From Modestobacter marinus (lineage in GTDB: Bacteria; Actinomycetota; Actinomycetes; Mycobacteriales; Geodermatophilaceae), in NCBI RefSeq assembly GCF_011758655.1, contig NZ_JAAMPA010000003.1, positions 434,001 to 498,000 of the forward strand: a stretch of DNA of 64,000 nucleotides. Direction: 5' to 3'. A program made the translations under genes and the position numbers. Below, one piece after another: positions 8,492 to 17,774 of this stretch. The notes under the pieces are model-generated. The model was not told where the DNA came from. It saw only the letters and a program-made list of their open reading frames with translations, and made no database searches. The number at the start of each line of letters is the position of its first letter. The stretch's first letter is position 1.

Positions 8492-9673
8492 TCACTGCCA
8501 GAGCGAACGGCCACCCTCGAGCTGCGCGAGGGCCAGGGCGACCTGCAGCGTCCACGCGCCCCGCGGGTCGGTGGCCGAGTAGCCGGTGAGCTCGGCGGCC
8601 CGCTTGAGCCGGTACCGCACCGTGTTGGTGTGCACGAACAGCGCCCGGGCGGTGGCCTCCAGGTTGCCCCCGTTGCCCAGCACGGTGCGCACGGTCTCGA
8701 GCACCTCGGCGCCGGCCGCCTGCAGCGGCGCCGCCACCCGGTCGGCCAGCGCGGAGCGGGCCAGCGGGTCACCGTCCAGCGCCCGCTCGGGCAGCAGGTC
8801 CTCGGCCTCGACCGGTCGGGGCGCGGCGGGCCACGCCGCGGCGGCCCGCAGCCCGGCCAGGGCCACGGTCGCCGACTCCCCGGCGTGCGCCAGCGAGTCG
8901 ACCCGCGGGCCCAGCACCACCGGACCGGGGCCGAACTCCCGGCACACCCGCGAGGTGACGTGCGCCAGGTCGGCGGCGCCACCGAGGACGACGACCAGCT
9001 CGTCGGCGTGCACGCCGACGAGCACCTCGCAGCCCAGCGACCGGGCGGCCCGGCGGACGGCGGCGCGGGCGTCGTCCTCACCCGGCGGGGCGGAGCCGAC
9101 CAGGACGACGACCGGCTCGGTCTCCGTCCAGCCGAGCGCCGCGGCCCGGCCGGGCAGCTCGTCGGAGCGGTCCCCGCGGACCAGGGCGTCGACGACCAAC
9201 GCCTCCAGGCGGGCGTCCCAGGCGCCGCGGTTCTCCGCGAAGCTGGCGTAGACGTGCGCCGCGGCGAAGGCGATCTCCCGGCTGAACTGCAGCACGGTCA
9301 CCCGCAGCCGGTCGGCCTCACCGGGCTCGGCGACCTGCTCCACCCGGTCCTCGACCACCTCGACGGTCACCTTGATCAGGTCGACCGAGCGCTTGAGCGG
9401 GACGGCCTGCATCAGCTCGCGGGGAGCGGCGCCGAACACCTCACCGGTCAGCCGGGGCGGCCGGCCCGGGTTGCGGCACCACTCGACCAGCGAGGCGATG
9501 CCGGCCTGGGCGACCAGGGTCACCCAGGACCGCTGGCTGGCGGGCATCGCCCGGAACCAGGACAGCTCCTCGTCCATCCGGGCCACCGCCTGGGTGGCCA
9601 GGGCGCCCGAGGAACGTTCGAGCCGGCGCAACGTCGCCTCCGAGGGCTGCGTGCGCACCGGGCCTGCTGGCAT
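8492..9673 (-). CDS. fasR: PucR/CdaR-type activator of fatty-acid genes (FasR-like)
   Basis: A 393-residue regulator lying directly upstream of fabD, as FasR (SCO2386) does in Streptomyces and Rv2242 in M. tuberculosis. The N-terminal and central parts are a sensor region with GGDEF-like CdaR character. The C-terminus holds the PucR HTH: TVRTVLGNGGNLEATARALF then VHTNTVRYRLKRAAELTGY. In S. coelicolor this protein activates the fab operon. No DNA-binding data exist here; the name rests on synteny plus domain type. Confidence 0.82.
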   Translation of the reverse strand: MPAGPVRTQPSEATLRRLERSSGALATQAVARMDEELSWFRAMPASQRSWVTLVAQAGIASLVEWCRNPGRPPRLTGEVFGAAPRELMQAVPLKRSVDLIKVTVEVVEDRVEQVAEPGEADRLRVTVLQFSREIAFAAAHVYASFAENRGAWDARLEALVVDALVRGDRSDELPGRAAALGWTETEPVVVLVGSAPPGEDDARAAVRRAARSLGCEVLVGVHADELVVVLGGAADLAHVTSRVCREFGPGPVVLGPRVDSLAHAGESATVALAGLRAAAAWPAAPRPVEAEDLLPERALDGDPLARSALADRVAAPLQAAGAEVLETVRTVLGNGGNLEATARALFVHTNTVRYRLKRAAELTGYSATDPRGAWTLQVALALAQLEGGRSLWQ

Positions 9674-9775
9674 CCCACCAGCCTGTCACGGCGCACCCCG
9701 CGTGCGGGATCGTGGAGCGGTGCGCACCGCTCCTCCGGGTCACCCCGTCCCCGCCACCCCCCGCGAGGCCGGCCG

Positions 9776-10306
9776 ATGAGCGGGCTGGACTCCCGGGTGC
9801 TGCTGGCACCCCAGGACGGGTCGCTGGGTCCGTTGCTGCGGATGGCCGACGACCGGCTCGGCGCGAGCGCCGGCTACGGGCGGCACGCCCATGCCGACGT
9901 CGACGTGGTGGCGGTCGTGCTCGCCGGCTCGCTGCGGCACGCCTGGGGGCGCGAGGCCGTCCTCGGTGCCGGGGACGTCGCCGTCCTGCGCGCCGGCCGG
10001 GGCCTGGAGCACGACGAGGTGGCCGGCGCCGGGGGAGCGCACGTCGTCCAGACCTACCTGCGGGCCGCCGACCCCGGGGCGCAGCCGGCCCACGACGTGC
10101 TGCTGCGCCCGCGCGGGTGGGTGGACCTCGGCCGGCCGGACGCCCGGCTCTGGGTCGGGGACGCCGGCCCCGACGTGCCGCCCGGGCTGCGGGTGCTCGT
10201 CCGCGACGGCGAGGTGACCGTCGCCCCGGGGGAGGGGCCGGTCGAAGGCCCGGCCACCGTCGTGGTCTGGGAGCTGGACGCCGCCCGGCCGGCCTGGGCC
10301 TCCTGA
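9776..10306 (+). CDS. pirin-like cupin protein
   Basis: A 176-residue protein of the pirin/cupin superfamily. Cupin motif 1 is recognisable in GYGRHAHADVDVVAVVLAGSLRH (the His-His-Asp set as metal ligands) and motif 2 around GAGDVAVLRAGRGLEHDE. Bacterial pirin-like proteins include quercetinases and redox-linked regulators; the role here is unknown. It is shorter than classical pirins (about 230-290 residues). The ATG at 9776 follows GAGG. Divergent from the FasR-like gene across about 100 bp. Confidence 0.7.
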   Translation: MSGLDSRVLLAPQDGSLGPLLRMADDRLGASAGYGRHAHADVDVVAVVLAGSLRHAWGREAVLGAGDVAVLRAGRGLEHDEVAGAGGAHVVQTYLRAADPGAQPAHDVLLRPRGWVDLGRPDARLWVGDAGPDVPPGLRVLVRDGEVTVAPGEGPVEGPATVVVWELDAARPAWAS

Positions 10307-10344
10307 CCTGGTGCGAGTGCTGAGCCCTGCTACAGACTGGCCGC

Positions 10345-11559
10345 ATGCCTGCCGACGCATCCCTCGCCGCTGACCTGCTCGCCGCCGCCCGAGCCGACGC
10401 TGACCGCACCGTGGACCTGCGCCGCCGCCTGCACCGGCAGCCCGAGGTCGGCCTGCAGCTGCCGGCCACCCAGGCGATGGTGCTGGCCGCGCTCGGGGAC
10501 CTGCCCATCGAGCTGACCACCGGCACCAGCACCACCTCGGTGGTCGGGGTGCTGCGCGGCGGACGCCCCGGCCCGACCTACCTGCTCCGCGGGGACATGG
10601 ACGCCCTGCCGCTGACCGAGGCCACCGGGCTGCCGTTCGCCTCCGAGGTGCCCGGCGCGATGCACGCCTGCGGGCATGACACCCACGTCGCCATGCTGGC
10701 CGGCGCCGCCCGGCTGCTGGCCGAGCGCCGGGACAGCCTCGCCGGGCAGGTGGTGTTCATGTTCCAGCCGGGGGAGGAGGGCCACCACGGCGCGCGCTTC
10801 ATGCTGGACGAGGGGCTGCTCGACGTCGTCCCGGACGCCCCGGTCAGCGGCGCGTTCGCGCTGCACATCTCCACGGTCTTCCCGACCGGGACGATCAACG
10901 TGCGGGCCGGCGCCATGATGGCGTCGGCCGACCAGTTCCGGATCACCGTGCACGGGCGCGGTGGGCACGCCTCCACCCCGCACCTGGCCGCCGACCCCGT
11001 GCCGGTCGCGGCCGAGATCGTGCTGGCGCTGCAGGCGATGGTCACCCGCCGGGTCGACGTCTTCGACCCGGCCGTGGTCACCGTCGGCCACCTGGAGGCC
11101 GGGACGAAGGACAACATCATCCCGCCGTACGCGGTCATGGACGGCACCATCCGCACCCTCTCCGCGGAGCGGCGGGCCGACGTCCTCGCATCGGTGCAGC
11201 GGGTCGCCGAGCACGTCGCGGCCGCGCACGACCTGCGGGCGGAGTTCGTCCGGGTCGAGGGCTACCCGGTGACGGTCAACGACGCCGGGGTGGCCGCGCA
11301 GGTGACCGCGGCCGCCGCGCAACTGCTGGGTGAGCAGGCCAGCGCGGTGATGCCGGCGCCGCTGATGGGCGCGGAGGACTTCTCCTACGTGCTGGAGCAG
11401 GTGCCCGGCGCCATGGCGTTCCTGGGCGCCTGCCCGCCGGACCTGGACCCGGCGACGGCGCCCGGCAACCACTCCGACCTCGTCGTCTTCGACGAGGACG
11501 CGCTGCCGGCCGGGGTGGCGATGTACGCCTTCATGGCGGCGCAGGCCCTCGCAGGCTGA
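10345..11559 (+). CDS. M20-family amidohydrolase (N-acyl amino acid hydrolase type)
   Basis: A 404-residue zinc peptidase-fold amidohydrolase, M20D type, which removes acyl groups from amino acids or related amides. Metal-site motifs are intact: Cys109 and His111 in HACGHDTHVAML, the Glu pair in FQPGEEGHHGARF, and the dimerisation-domain motif GRGGHAS. No signal peptide, so cytoplasmic. The ATG follows a possible -10 (TACAGA) by a short distance and may be leaderless. Substrate not predictable. Ends 45 bp before a terminator shared with the convergent AbiEi-like gene. Confidence 0.85.
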   Translation: MPADASLAADLLAAARADADRTVDLRRRLHRQPEVGLQLPATQAMVLAALGDLPIELTTGTSTTSVVGVLRGGRPGPTYLLRGDMDALPLTEATGLPFASEVPGAMHACGHDTHVAMLAGAARLLAERRDSLAGQVVFMFQPGEEGHHGARFMLDEGLLDVVPDAPVSGAFALHISTVFPTGTINVRAGAMMASADQFRITVHGRGGHASTPHLAADPVPVAAEIVLALQAMVTRRVDVFDPAVVTVGHLEAGTKDNIIPPYAVMDGTIRTLSAERRADVLASVQRVAEHVAAAHDLRAEFVRVEGYPVTVNDAGVAAQVTAAAAQLLGEQASAVMPAPLMGAEDFSYVLEQVPGAMAFLGACPPDLDPATAPGNHSDLVVFDEDALPAGVAMYAFMAAQALAG

Positions 11560-11580
11560 CCGGTCACCTGATCTCCAGCA

Positions 11581-11601
11581 GTGATCAGGGCACCTGATCA
11601 C
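11581..11601. repeat. intergenic palindrome, GATCAGG..CCTGATC family
   Basis: A variant copy (GATCAGGGCACCTGATC core, one mismatched pair) of a palindrome that recurs at 12870, 40325 and 40389. It lies between convergent genes, directly beside a terminator hairpin. Confidence 0.7.
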
Positions 11602-11604
11602 TGC

Positions 11605-11640
11605 CCGTCCTCCCGCAGCAGTGTTGCTGCGGGAGGACGG
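11605..11640. terminator. bidirectional hairpin terminator
   Basis: Perfect 16-bp arms (CCGTCCTCCCGCAGCA and complement) enclose a GTGT loop, between the convergent M20 and AbiEi-like genes. Confidence 0.85.
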
Positions 11641-11666
11641 TCGTTGGTGCGGGGCGAGCGGGCGGA

Positions 11667-12758
11667 TCAGCTCGCGGCGGTGCGGGGCGCCGTCCGCAGC
11701 CCCTCGTGCCAGATCGCCGTCCGGTACCGCGGTGGGGCTGCCCGCCCGCGCTCCAGCAGCGACCCCAGCCTCGCGAGCTTCACGTCCCAGCGCTTTCGCA
11801 GGTCCTCCGGGGCGATCCGCACCCCGTGCAGGTCGAGGTCGAGCAGCTCGTCGTGGCGCCGCTTCTCCTGCCACATCACCTCGGCCGGGGTGCGACCCCG
11901 CCACGGGTCGGTGTACTTGACCAGGCCGTCGCACTCGGCGAAGACGCCGTGGTCGGGCCAGTACATGTCCAGGACGGCGACCAGGCGCGATCCGACGAGG
12001 ACGGCGCACTGCAGCAACGGCTCGGGCAGGCCGGCGCCGAGCAGAGCCAGCCGGGTCCGGGTCTCGTGCGGTGAGTGCGCCCCCACGCGCGCCAGCGAAA
12101 ACGCCCGTGCGGCGTTGCCGCAGCCGACCCAGTGGGTCTGGGCGAGCGCCGAGGCCCTCAGCGCTGACGGGGAGGTCCGGCCGTCGGCCAGTGCGTCGTC
12201 GGCGGCGACCACGGCATCGAGGAGCGGCCACTCCCGGCCGACGTCGGCGAGGGTGCGGGTGACCGTCGTGACCGGCAGCCCCTCGTGGGTGACGACGTCC
12301 TCGGGTGCGAGGGCCCCTTCGCTGATCCGGTAGCCCCGCCCGACGCGGAACTGCGTGGGATCGGTCAGCCGGACCTCCGGGCCGGCGGCTCGGGGGACGA
12401 CGAGGCGATGCACCCGGGCGGCCGAGGTGTGACTGACCGCGACGGTGGAGCGGTCCAGCCGGCGCAGCGTGGCGGCGCACTCGAGCCGGTGCGTGCGCCC
12501 CTCGGCCTCGTGCCGTCGCCAGTGGTCGCCGGTCGTGTAGACGCCGTACCGGACCCGGCGCCAGACGCCCGACCGCAGGAGTGGGCCGATGGCGTTGCGT
12601 TCGATGCCGGCAGCCAGCGCATCCGCAGTGCTGAAGACGCCGGCTTGACGGGCCATCACGTCGGCCAGGAGGGGATCCACGAGAGCACCGTCCCAAGCTC
12701 CGCCGTCACCGGTGGCGGACGGCGGCGGGCTGTGGACGCCGGGCTCTCGTGTGGACAT
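11667..12758 (-). CDS. AbiEi-type antitoxin-domain protein with DUF559-like C-terminus
   Basis: A 363-residue member of a large actinobacterial family annotated as type IV AbiEi antitoxin domain proteins. The N-terminal winged helix is seen in DVMARQAGVFSTADALAAGI and VWRRVRYGVYTTGDHW. The middle ENVVTHEGLPVTTVTRTLADV-like segment and the C-terminal VLDMYWPDHGVFAECDGLVKY with a restriction-endonuclease-like look (D, E..D) are typical. No AbiEii nucleotidyltransferase partner is adjacent, so a toxin-antitoxin role is unproven. The start is uncertain: the ATG at 12758 lacks a clear ribosome site and an in-frame GTG a little downstream is possible. Confidence 0.7.
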   Translation of the reverse strand: MSTREPGVHSPPPSATGDGGAWDGALVDPLLADVMARQAGVFSTADALAAGIERNAIGPLLRSGVWRRVRYGVYTTGDHWRRHEAEGRTHRLECAATLRRLDRSTVAVSHTSAARVHRLVVPRAAGPEVRLTDPTQFRVGRGYRISEGALAPEDVVTHEGLPVTTVTRTLADVGREWPLLDAVVAADDALADGRTSPSALRASALAQTHWVGCGNAARAFSLARVGAHSPHETRTRLALLGAGLPEPLLQCAVLVGSRLVAVLDMYWPDHGVFAECDGLVKYTDPWRGRTPAEVMWQEKRRHDELLDLDLHGVRIAPEDLRKRWDVKLARLGSLLERGRAAPPRYRTAIWHEGLRTAPRTAAS

Positions 12759-12831
12759 CGGGGCACGTGCTCGCCCGGCTCCTGGCACGGGCGCGCACCT
12801 GCAGGGCCGACGCTCCCACCGCACCAACGAC

Positions 12832-12866
12832 TGTCCCCCCGCACCAACGCTGGTGCGGGGGGACAG
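12832..12866. terminator. hairpin terminator of aceE
   Basis: Arms CTGTCCCCCGCACCA and TGGTGCGGGGGGACAG pair with one extra G, around an ACGC loop, 45 bp after the aceE stop. The loop-side CACCAACG..TGGTG sequence is also found in the hairpin at 40353. Confidence 0.75.
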
Positions 12867-12869
12867 TGG

Positions 12870-12890
12870 GTGATCAGGTCACCTGATCAC
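12870..12890. repeat. intergenic palindrome, GATCAGG..CCTGATC family
   Basis: Perfect 10-bp arms around a single C (core GATCAGGTCACCTGATC), between the aceE stop and its hairpin. Identical to the copy at 40325. Confidence 0.8.
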
Positions 12891-12910
12891 TGCTCGACAG
12901 CCGTGGGCGA

Positions 12911-15724
12911 CTACGCCTCGGGCTGCTGGTCCGGGTCGGTGGTGGTGTCGGCGGGGGCCGCCTGCACCTCGCCGATCTGGTACTTCTCCACCGCCTGCCG
13001 GACGACGTCGCGCTCGATCTCACCGCGCTGGGCCAGCGAGGCCAGCGTGCGCACGACGATCGACTCGGCGTCGACCCGGAAGTGCCGGCGCAGCGCCGGG
13101 CGGGTGTCGGACAGGCCGAACCCGTCGGTGCCCAGGGAGGCCATGCCGCCCGGGACGAACGGGGCCAGCAGGTCCGGTACCGCCTTCATCCAGTCCGAGA
13201 CGGCGATGATCGGGCCGGGGACGTCGGTGAGCTGCTGGGTGACGTAGGGGACCTTGGGCTCCTCCGCCGGGTTCAGCAGGTTCCACTCCTCGGCCTGGAC
13301 CGCCTCGCGGCGCAGCTCGTTCCACGAGGTGACCGACCAGACGTCGGCCGAGACGCCCCAGTCCTGGGCCAGCAGCTCCTGCGCCCGCAGCGCCCACGGC
13401 ACCGCCACGCCGGAAGCGAGGACCTGCGCCTTCGTGCCGCCGTCGAGCTGCGGACCCTCGGCGTAGCGGTACATGCCGGCCAGCAGCCCGGTGACGTCCA
13501 GGTCCTCCGGCTCGGCCGGCTGCACGTAGGGCTCGTTGTAGACGGTCAGGTAGTACATGACGTCGGGGCTGCGGTGCCCGCCGAGCGGGGCACCCGGGTC
13601 CTCGCCGTACATCCGCCGGAGGGCGTCCTTGATGATGTGCCCCAGCTCGAAGGAGAACGCCGGGTCGTAGGAGACGACGGCCGGGTTGGTCTCCGCGAGC
13701 AGCAGCGAGTGCCCGTCCTCGTGCTGCAGGCCCTCGCCGTTCAGCGTGGTGCGCCCGGCGGTGGCCCCCAGCAGGAACCCGCGGGTCATCTGGTCACCGG
13801 CGGCCCAGATCGAGTCGCCGGTCCGCTGGAACCCGAACATCGAGTAGAAGATGTAGATCGGGATCATCGGCTCGTTGTGCGTGGAGTACGACGTCCCGGC
13901 GGCGATGAACGACGCCGTCGAGCCGGCCTCGTTGATCCCCTCGTGCAGGATCTGCCCGGTCGTGGACTCCTTGTAGGCCAGCATCAGCTCGCGGTCGACC
14001 GACGTGTAGTTCTGGCCGTGCGGGTTGTAGATCTTCTTCGTCGGGAACAGCGAGTCCAGCCCGAAGGTGCGGGCCTCGTCGGGGATCACCGGCACGAAGC
14101 GGGGGCCCAGCTCCGGGTCCTTGATGAGCTCCTTGAGCAGCCGGACGAACGCCATCGTGGTGGCGACCTCCTGCTTGCCCGAGCCGCGGCGGACGACCTC
14201 GAAGGCCTTGTCGTCGGGTGCCTTGAGCGGCTTGGCCGCGTAGCTGCGCCGGGGGATCGACCCGCCCAGCTGGCGACGCCGCTCCATCATGTACTGCATC
14301 TCGTCGGAGTCGGCCGCCGGCTTGTAGTAGGGCGGCAGCGTCTTGTCCAGGTCCTCGTCCGGGATCGGCAGGTACAGCCGGTCCCGGAAGTTGGCCAGGT
14401 CCTCCGCGGTCAGCTTCTTCATCTGGTGCGTGGAGTTGCGGCCCTCGAAGTGGTTGCCGAGCGTCCAGCCCTTGATGGTCTTGGCCAGGATGACCGTCGG
14501 CTGGCCCTTGTGCTCCTGCGCCGCCTTGAACGCCGCGTAGACCTTGCGGTAGTCGTGCCCGCCGCGCTGGAGGTCCCAGACCTCCTTGTCGCTCATGCCC
14601 TCGACGAGCTTGCGGGTGCGCGGGTCGCGACCGAAGAAGTGCTCGCGGACGTAGGCGCCGTCCTCGGCCTTGTAGGTCTGGTAGTCGCCGTCCGGCGTCT
14701 GGTTCATCAGGTTGACCAGGGCACCGTCACGGTCGGCGGCCAGCAGCTTGTCCCAGCCGCGGCCCCACACCACCTTGACCACGTTCCAGCCGGCGCCGCG
14801 GAAGAAGGACTCCAGCTCCTGGATGACCTTCCCGTTGCCGCGGACCGGGCCGTCGAGCCGCTGCAGGTTGCAGTTGACGACGAAGGTGAGGTTGTCCAGC
14901 TCCTCGCGGGCGGCCAGGCCGATCGGGCCCAGCGACTCCGGCTCGTCCATCTCGCCGTCGCCGAGGAACGCCCAGACGTGCTGGTCGGAGGTGTCGGCGA
15001 TGCCGCGGTCGTGCAGGTAGCGGTTGAACCGCGCCTGGTAGATCGCGTTCATCGGGCCGAGGCCCATCGAGACGGTGGGGAACTCCCAGAAGTCGGGCAT
15101 CAGCCGCGGGTGCGGGTAGGACGACAGCCCGCCGCCGGGGTGGCTGACCTCCTGCCGGAAGCCGTCGAGCTGGTGCTCGTCGAGCCGGCCCTCGAGGTAG
15201 GCGCGGGCGTAGATGCCGGGGGAGGCGTGCCCCTGGAAGTAGATCTGGTCGCCGCCGCCGGGGTGGTCCTTGCCGCGGAAGAAGTGGTTGAAGCCGACCT
15301 CGTACAGCGACGCCGACGACGCGTAGGAGGAGATGTGGCCGCCCACGGCGACGCCCGGGCGCTGCGCCCGGTGGACCATGATCGCGGCGTTCCACCGGAT
15401 GTAGGCCCGGATCCGGCGCTCGACGTCCTCGTCGCCGGGGAACCACGGCTCCTGCTCCGGCGCGATCGTGTTGATGTAGTCGGTGCTGCGCAACGCGGGG
15501 ACGCCGACCTGCTGCTCCCGGCTGCGCTCCAGCATCCGGAGCATCAGGTAGCGGGCCCGGCCTCGGCCGGCGTGGTCGACGACCGCGTCGAGGGACTCGA
15601 GCCACTCCTGGGTCTCGTCCGGGTCGGTGTCGGGGAGTTGGCTGGCCCGCCCGTCGGTGATGACCGCACGGGGACTGCCGAGGGTGCGGGCGGGGTCTCC
15701 GTCCGACTGCTGCGTTGCGCTCAT
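12911..15724 (-). CDS. aceE: pyruvate dehydrogenase E1 component (homodimeric)
   Basis: A 937-residue single-chain E1 of the AceE type used by actinobacteria, decarboxylating pyruvate with thiamine diphosphate and passing the acetyl group to the lipoyl E2. The ThDP/Mg motif [10 protein letters not shown] at residues 255-264 is followed after about 25 residues by the matching [15 protein letters not shown]. Full length for the family. The ATG at 15724 is chosen; the open frame upstream lacks family sequence. Syntenic with Rv2241. E2 and E3 genes are not here, which is normal in this phylum. Confidence 0.97.
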   Translation of the reverse strand: MSATQQSDGDPARTLGSPRAVITDGRASQLPDTDPDETQEWLESLDAVVDHAGRGRARYLMLRMLERSREQQVGVPALRSTDYINTIAPEQEPWFPGDEDVERRIRAYIRWNAAIMVHRAQRPGVAVGGHISSYASSASLYEVGFNHFFRGKDHPGGGDQIYFQGHASPGIYARAYLEGRLDEHQLDGFRQEVSHPGGGLSSYPHPRLMPDFWEFPTVSMGLGPMNAIYQARFNRYLHDRGIADTSDQHVWAFLGDGEMDEPESLGPIGLAAREELDNLTFVVNCNLQRLDGPVRGNGKVIQELESFFRGAGWNVVKVVWGRGWDKLLAADRDGALVNLMNQTPDGDYQTYKAEDGAYVREHFFGRDPRTRKLVEGMSDKEVWDLQRGGHDYRKVYAAFKAAQEHKGQPTVILAKTIKGWTLGNHFEGRNSTHQMKKLTAEDLANFRDRLYLPIPDEDLDKTLPPYYKPAADSDEMQYMMERRRQLGGSIPRRSYAAKPLKAPDDKAFEVVRRGSGKQEVATTMAFVRLLKELIKDPELGPRFVPVIPDEARTFGLDSLFPTKKIYNPHGQNYTSVDRELMLAYKESTTGQILHEGINEAGSTASFIAAGTSYSTHNEPMIPIYIFYSMFGFQRTGDSIWAAGDQMTRGFLLGATAGRTTLNGEGLQHEDGHSLLLAETNPAVVSYDPAFSFELGHIIKDALRRMYGEDPGAPLGGHRSPDVMYYLTVYNEPYVQPAEPEDLDVTGLLAGMYRYAEGPQLDGGTKAQVLASGVAVPWALRAQELLAQDWGVSADVWSVTSWNELRREAVQAEEWNLLNPAEEPKVPYVTQQLTDVPGPIIAVSDWMKAVPDLLAPFVPGGMASLGTDGFGLSDTRPALRRHFRVDAESIVVRTLASLAQRGEIERDVVRQAVEKYQIGEVQAAPADTTTDPDQQPEA

Positions 15725-16122
15725 GCCCCCATCGTCTCCTGCCGGGGCGGCGCGCGTCACGTCTGCCCCGTGTCGCGTCCCGACGGGCGGGACGCCGACG
15801 CGGTCGCGCAGCCCGGTCGAGGCCTTGCGCCTGCCCCCCGATGCCCTACGCTCCGCTGCAACGGTGGCCCGGACAGCGTGGGCCCGGAACCCGGTCGTGC
15901 CGGGGGACGGGGGCACGCCAGGGGCTGCCCGCCACCCGGGCAGAGGGGGTCCGGTCGAGCCGATCAGCGGTCCCGACCGGGCAGTCCGGGCGCAGACAGG
16001 GCACGATCCCCCCAGGACGACCGCACCGGCGCACCACGCGGCGGGGCGCGCGAGACCGCACAGCAGCACACGAGACCGCCCGGAGCAAGCCGGGCAGCCG
16101 AGCACACGGAGGAACAGCGGGG
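15725..16122. other. intergenic region between divergent aceE and DUF3052 genes
   Basis: A 398-bp gap. It must hold promoters for both genes. I see no RNA gene, repeat or convincing small gene; the frames across it are tails of the neighbours. Confidence 0.5.
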
Positions 16123-16548
16123 ATGAGCGTCGACTCGGGCAGCACCAGCATGGCTGCCCGGCTGGGGATCAAGCCGGGCATGGTCGTGCAGGAGCTCGGC
16201 TGGGACGAGGACGCCGACGAGGACCTGCGCGACTCCGTCGTCGAGCTCTCGGGCGGCGAGATGGTCGACGAGGACTCCGACGAGGTGGCCGACGTCGTCC
16301 TGCTGTGGTGGCGCGAGGAGGACGGCGACCTGATCGACGCCCTCGTCGACTCGATCGCCTCGCTCGCCGAGGACGGCGTCGTCTGGCTGCTCGTGCCGAA
16401 GTCCGGGCGCCCTGGCCACGTGGAGCCCGGTGACGTCACCGAGGCCGCCCCCACCGCCGGGCTGCAGCAGACCTCGAGCATCTCCGCGGCCAAGGAGTGG
16501 TCGGGCATCCGGCTGGTCACCCCGAAGGCGGCCCGCTCGCGTCGCTGA
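16123..16548 (+). CDS. DUF3052 family protein
   Basis: A 141-residue acidic cytoplasmic protein. It matches the DUF3052 family: [20 protein letters not shown] at the start, [20 protein letters not shown] in the middle, [18 protein letters not shown] and a C-terminal WSGIRLV. No function is known. Its ortholog in M. tuberculosis (Rv2239c) also lies beside aceE and ahpE. GGAGG precedes the ATG by about 10 nt. The next gene starts 14 bp on, so the two are probably co-transcribed. Confidence 0.88.
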   Translation: MSVDSGSTSMAARLGIKPGMVVQELGWDEDADEDLRDSVVELSGGEMVDEDSDEVADVVLLWWREEDGDLIDALVDSIASLAEDGVVWLLVPKSGRPGHVEPGDVTEAAPTAGLQQTSSISAAKEWSGIRLVTPKAARSRR

Positions 16549-16562
16549 GGCACGATCGGGTG

Positions 16563-17030
16563 ATGACCCTCACCGTCGGCGACGTCGCCCCCGAGTTCAG
16601 CCTCCCCGACCAGGACAAGCAGGTCGTCTCCCTGTCCGGGCTGCGGGGCGCGCCGGTCCTGGTGGTGTTCTACCCGTTCGCCTTCTCCGGAATCTGCACC
16701 GGCGAGCTGTGCCAGCTGCGCGACGAGCTGGTCACGTACACCGACGCCGGGGTCCAGGTGGTGGCCATCTCCACCGACCCCACCTTCAGCCTCAAGGCGT
16801 TCCGGGCCGAGCAGGGCTTCGGCTTCCCGCTGCTGTCGGACTTCTGGCCGCACGGCACGACCGCCCAGGCCTACGGGGTGTTCAACGAGCGAGCCGGGAT
16901 GCCGTTGCGCGGCACCTTCCTCGTCGACGCCGCGGGCACCCTCGTCTTCGCCGAGGTCAACCAGCCCGGTGACGCGCGGGCGCAGTCGGGCTGGAAGGAC
17001 GCGGTCGCGCAGCTCTCCGCCGCCGCCTGA
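16563..17030 (+). CDS. AhpE-like one-cysteine peroxiredoxin
   Basis: A 155-residue AhpC/TSA-fold peroxidase. The peroxidatic cysteine is in FYPFAFSGICTGELCQL, where family enzymes have P...T/S..C, and the conserved Arg is in GMPLRGTFLVD. M. tuberculosis AhpE (Rv2238c) has the same neighbours and reduces peroxides and peroxynitrite using mycothiol/mycoredoxin or thioredoxin. A second Cys sits five residues after the first. Likely in one transcript with the DUF3052 gene. Confidence 0.88.
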   Translation: MTLTVGDVAPEFSLPDQDKQVVSLSGLRGAPVLVVFYPFAFSGICTGELCQLRDELVTYTDAGVQVVAISTDPTFSLKAFRAEQGFGFPLLSDFWPHGTTAQAYGVFNERAGMPLRGTFLVDAAGTLVFAEVNQPGDARAQSGWKDAVAQLSAAA

Positions 17031-17084
17031 ACCGCGGGTCCATGGGGACCCCGTCGAGCGGCCGGGGCGGCGGGGTCCTCCCGC

Positions 17085-17090
17085 TACCCT
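17085..17090 (+). promoter_or_regulatory. -10 element of tRNA-Val
   Basis: TACCCT, 8 nt before the tRNA 5' end, fits TANNNT. No good -35 is visible. Confidence 0.5.
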
Positions 17091-17098
17091 GGCCGCAC

Positions 17099-17170
17099 GG
17101 GCGCGTAGCTCAGCGGGAGAGCTCTCGCCTTACAAGCGAGCGGTCGCAGGTTCGATCCCTGCCGCGCCCA
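17099..17170 (+). tRNA. tRNA-Val (TAC)
   Basis: Full cloverleaf: acceptor GGGCGCG/CGCGCCC, D arm TAGCTCAGCGGGAGAGCT, anticodon loop CTTACAA with TAC, T arm GCAGGTTCGATCCCTGC. Discriminator A; CCA is not fully encoded. Its 3' part, from 17139, is repeated at 20997, marking it as the integration site of an island. Confidence 0.96.
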
Positions 17171-17172
17171 CC
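17139..17172 (+). repeat. attL-like direct repeat (3' end of tRNA-Val)
   Basis: A 34-bp segment starting AGCGGTCGCAGG and ending at the CC after the discriminator base. It is repeated exactly at 20997-21030, in the same orientation. This is the usual mark of site-specific integration into a tRNA gene. Confidence 0.9.
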
Positions 17173-17774
17173 TCAGCGGTTTCGACCTAGGGGGATTCTG
17201 AAGTGGCTATCGCCGCAGGTCGACCGGTTGCCGAGAGCATCACCCGTTATAGGTACTGAGAGCCCGACCTGCGCTGTCCTAGGCCGAGATGACAGCAGGC
17301 CCGTCACATGCCTGCCCGACACCCCACAGGATGGCCCCTGAGGCGTTTCGCACGATTACGCTGAGGGGTCTCAGCCAATCGTCTGCTGCCGTCCTCTGCC
17401 GGCCGGCAATGCTCGAGGAGGACGTCTCCAAGGGTCGACGAGACGGGACTAAGGCCCAACTAGCGCCTGACGCCGGGTGACCGCCGGGTTGCAGCTCGGA
17501 TGCGCGGACGTCGGTGCTGCAACCGAAAAGGCGCTCGTGGCGCTGACAAGAGCCGTCCGAGCTATCCGCCAGCTCGATAATCGGGTGCCTGCTCCAAGTA
17601 CCGATGGGCCCGACGTCCACTCGGCCCGGCGACGTGTCGCGGCAGCGGACCGGTCACCCGTGCACCGGACACAAGGTTGATGAGCTTGGCGGAGAAAACC
17701 GCCGGACACTCGGCTTGCGCCTTCGACGGTCCCTGCATCAGCATGACAGTGCCAGCCGGGGGGAGAGGTTTAAT
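17173..17774. other. island left part with no recognisable gene
   Basis: About 600 bp of lower-GC sequence after the tRNA. Short open frames exist on both strands, but none has a ribosome site, family sequence or codon bias I can support. It probably contains the promoter of the next gene. Confidence 0.5.

Noticed and set aside
11667..12758. A complete type IV toxin-antitoxin pair
   Set aside because: Only the AbiEi-like protein is present; neighbours are aceE and an amidohydrolase, with no AbiEii-type nucleotidyltransferase.
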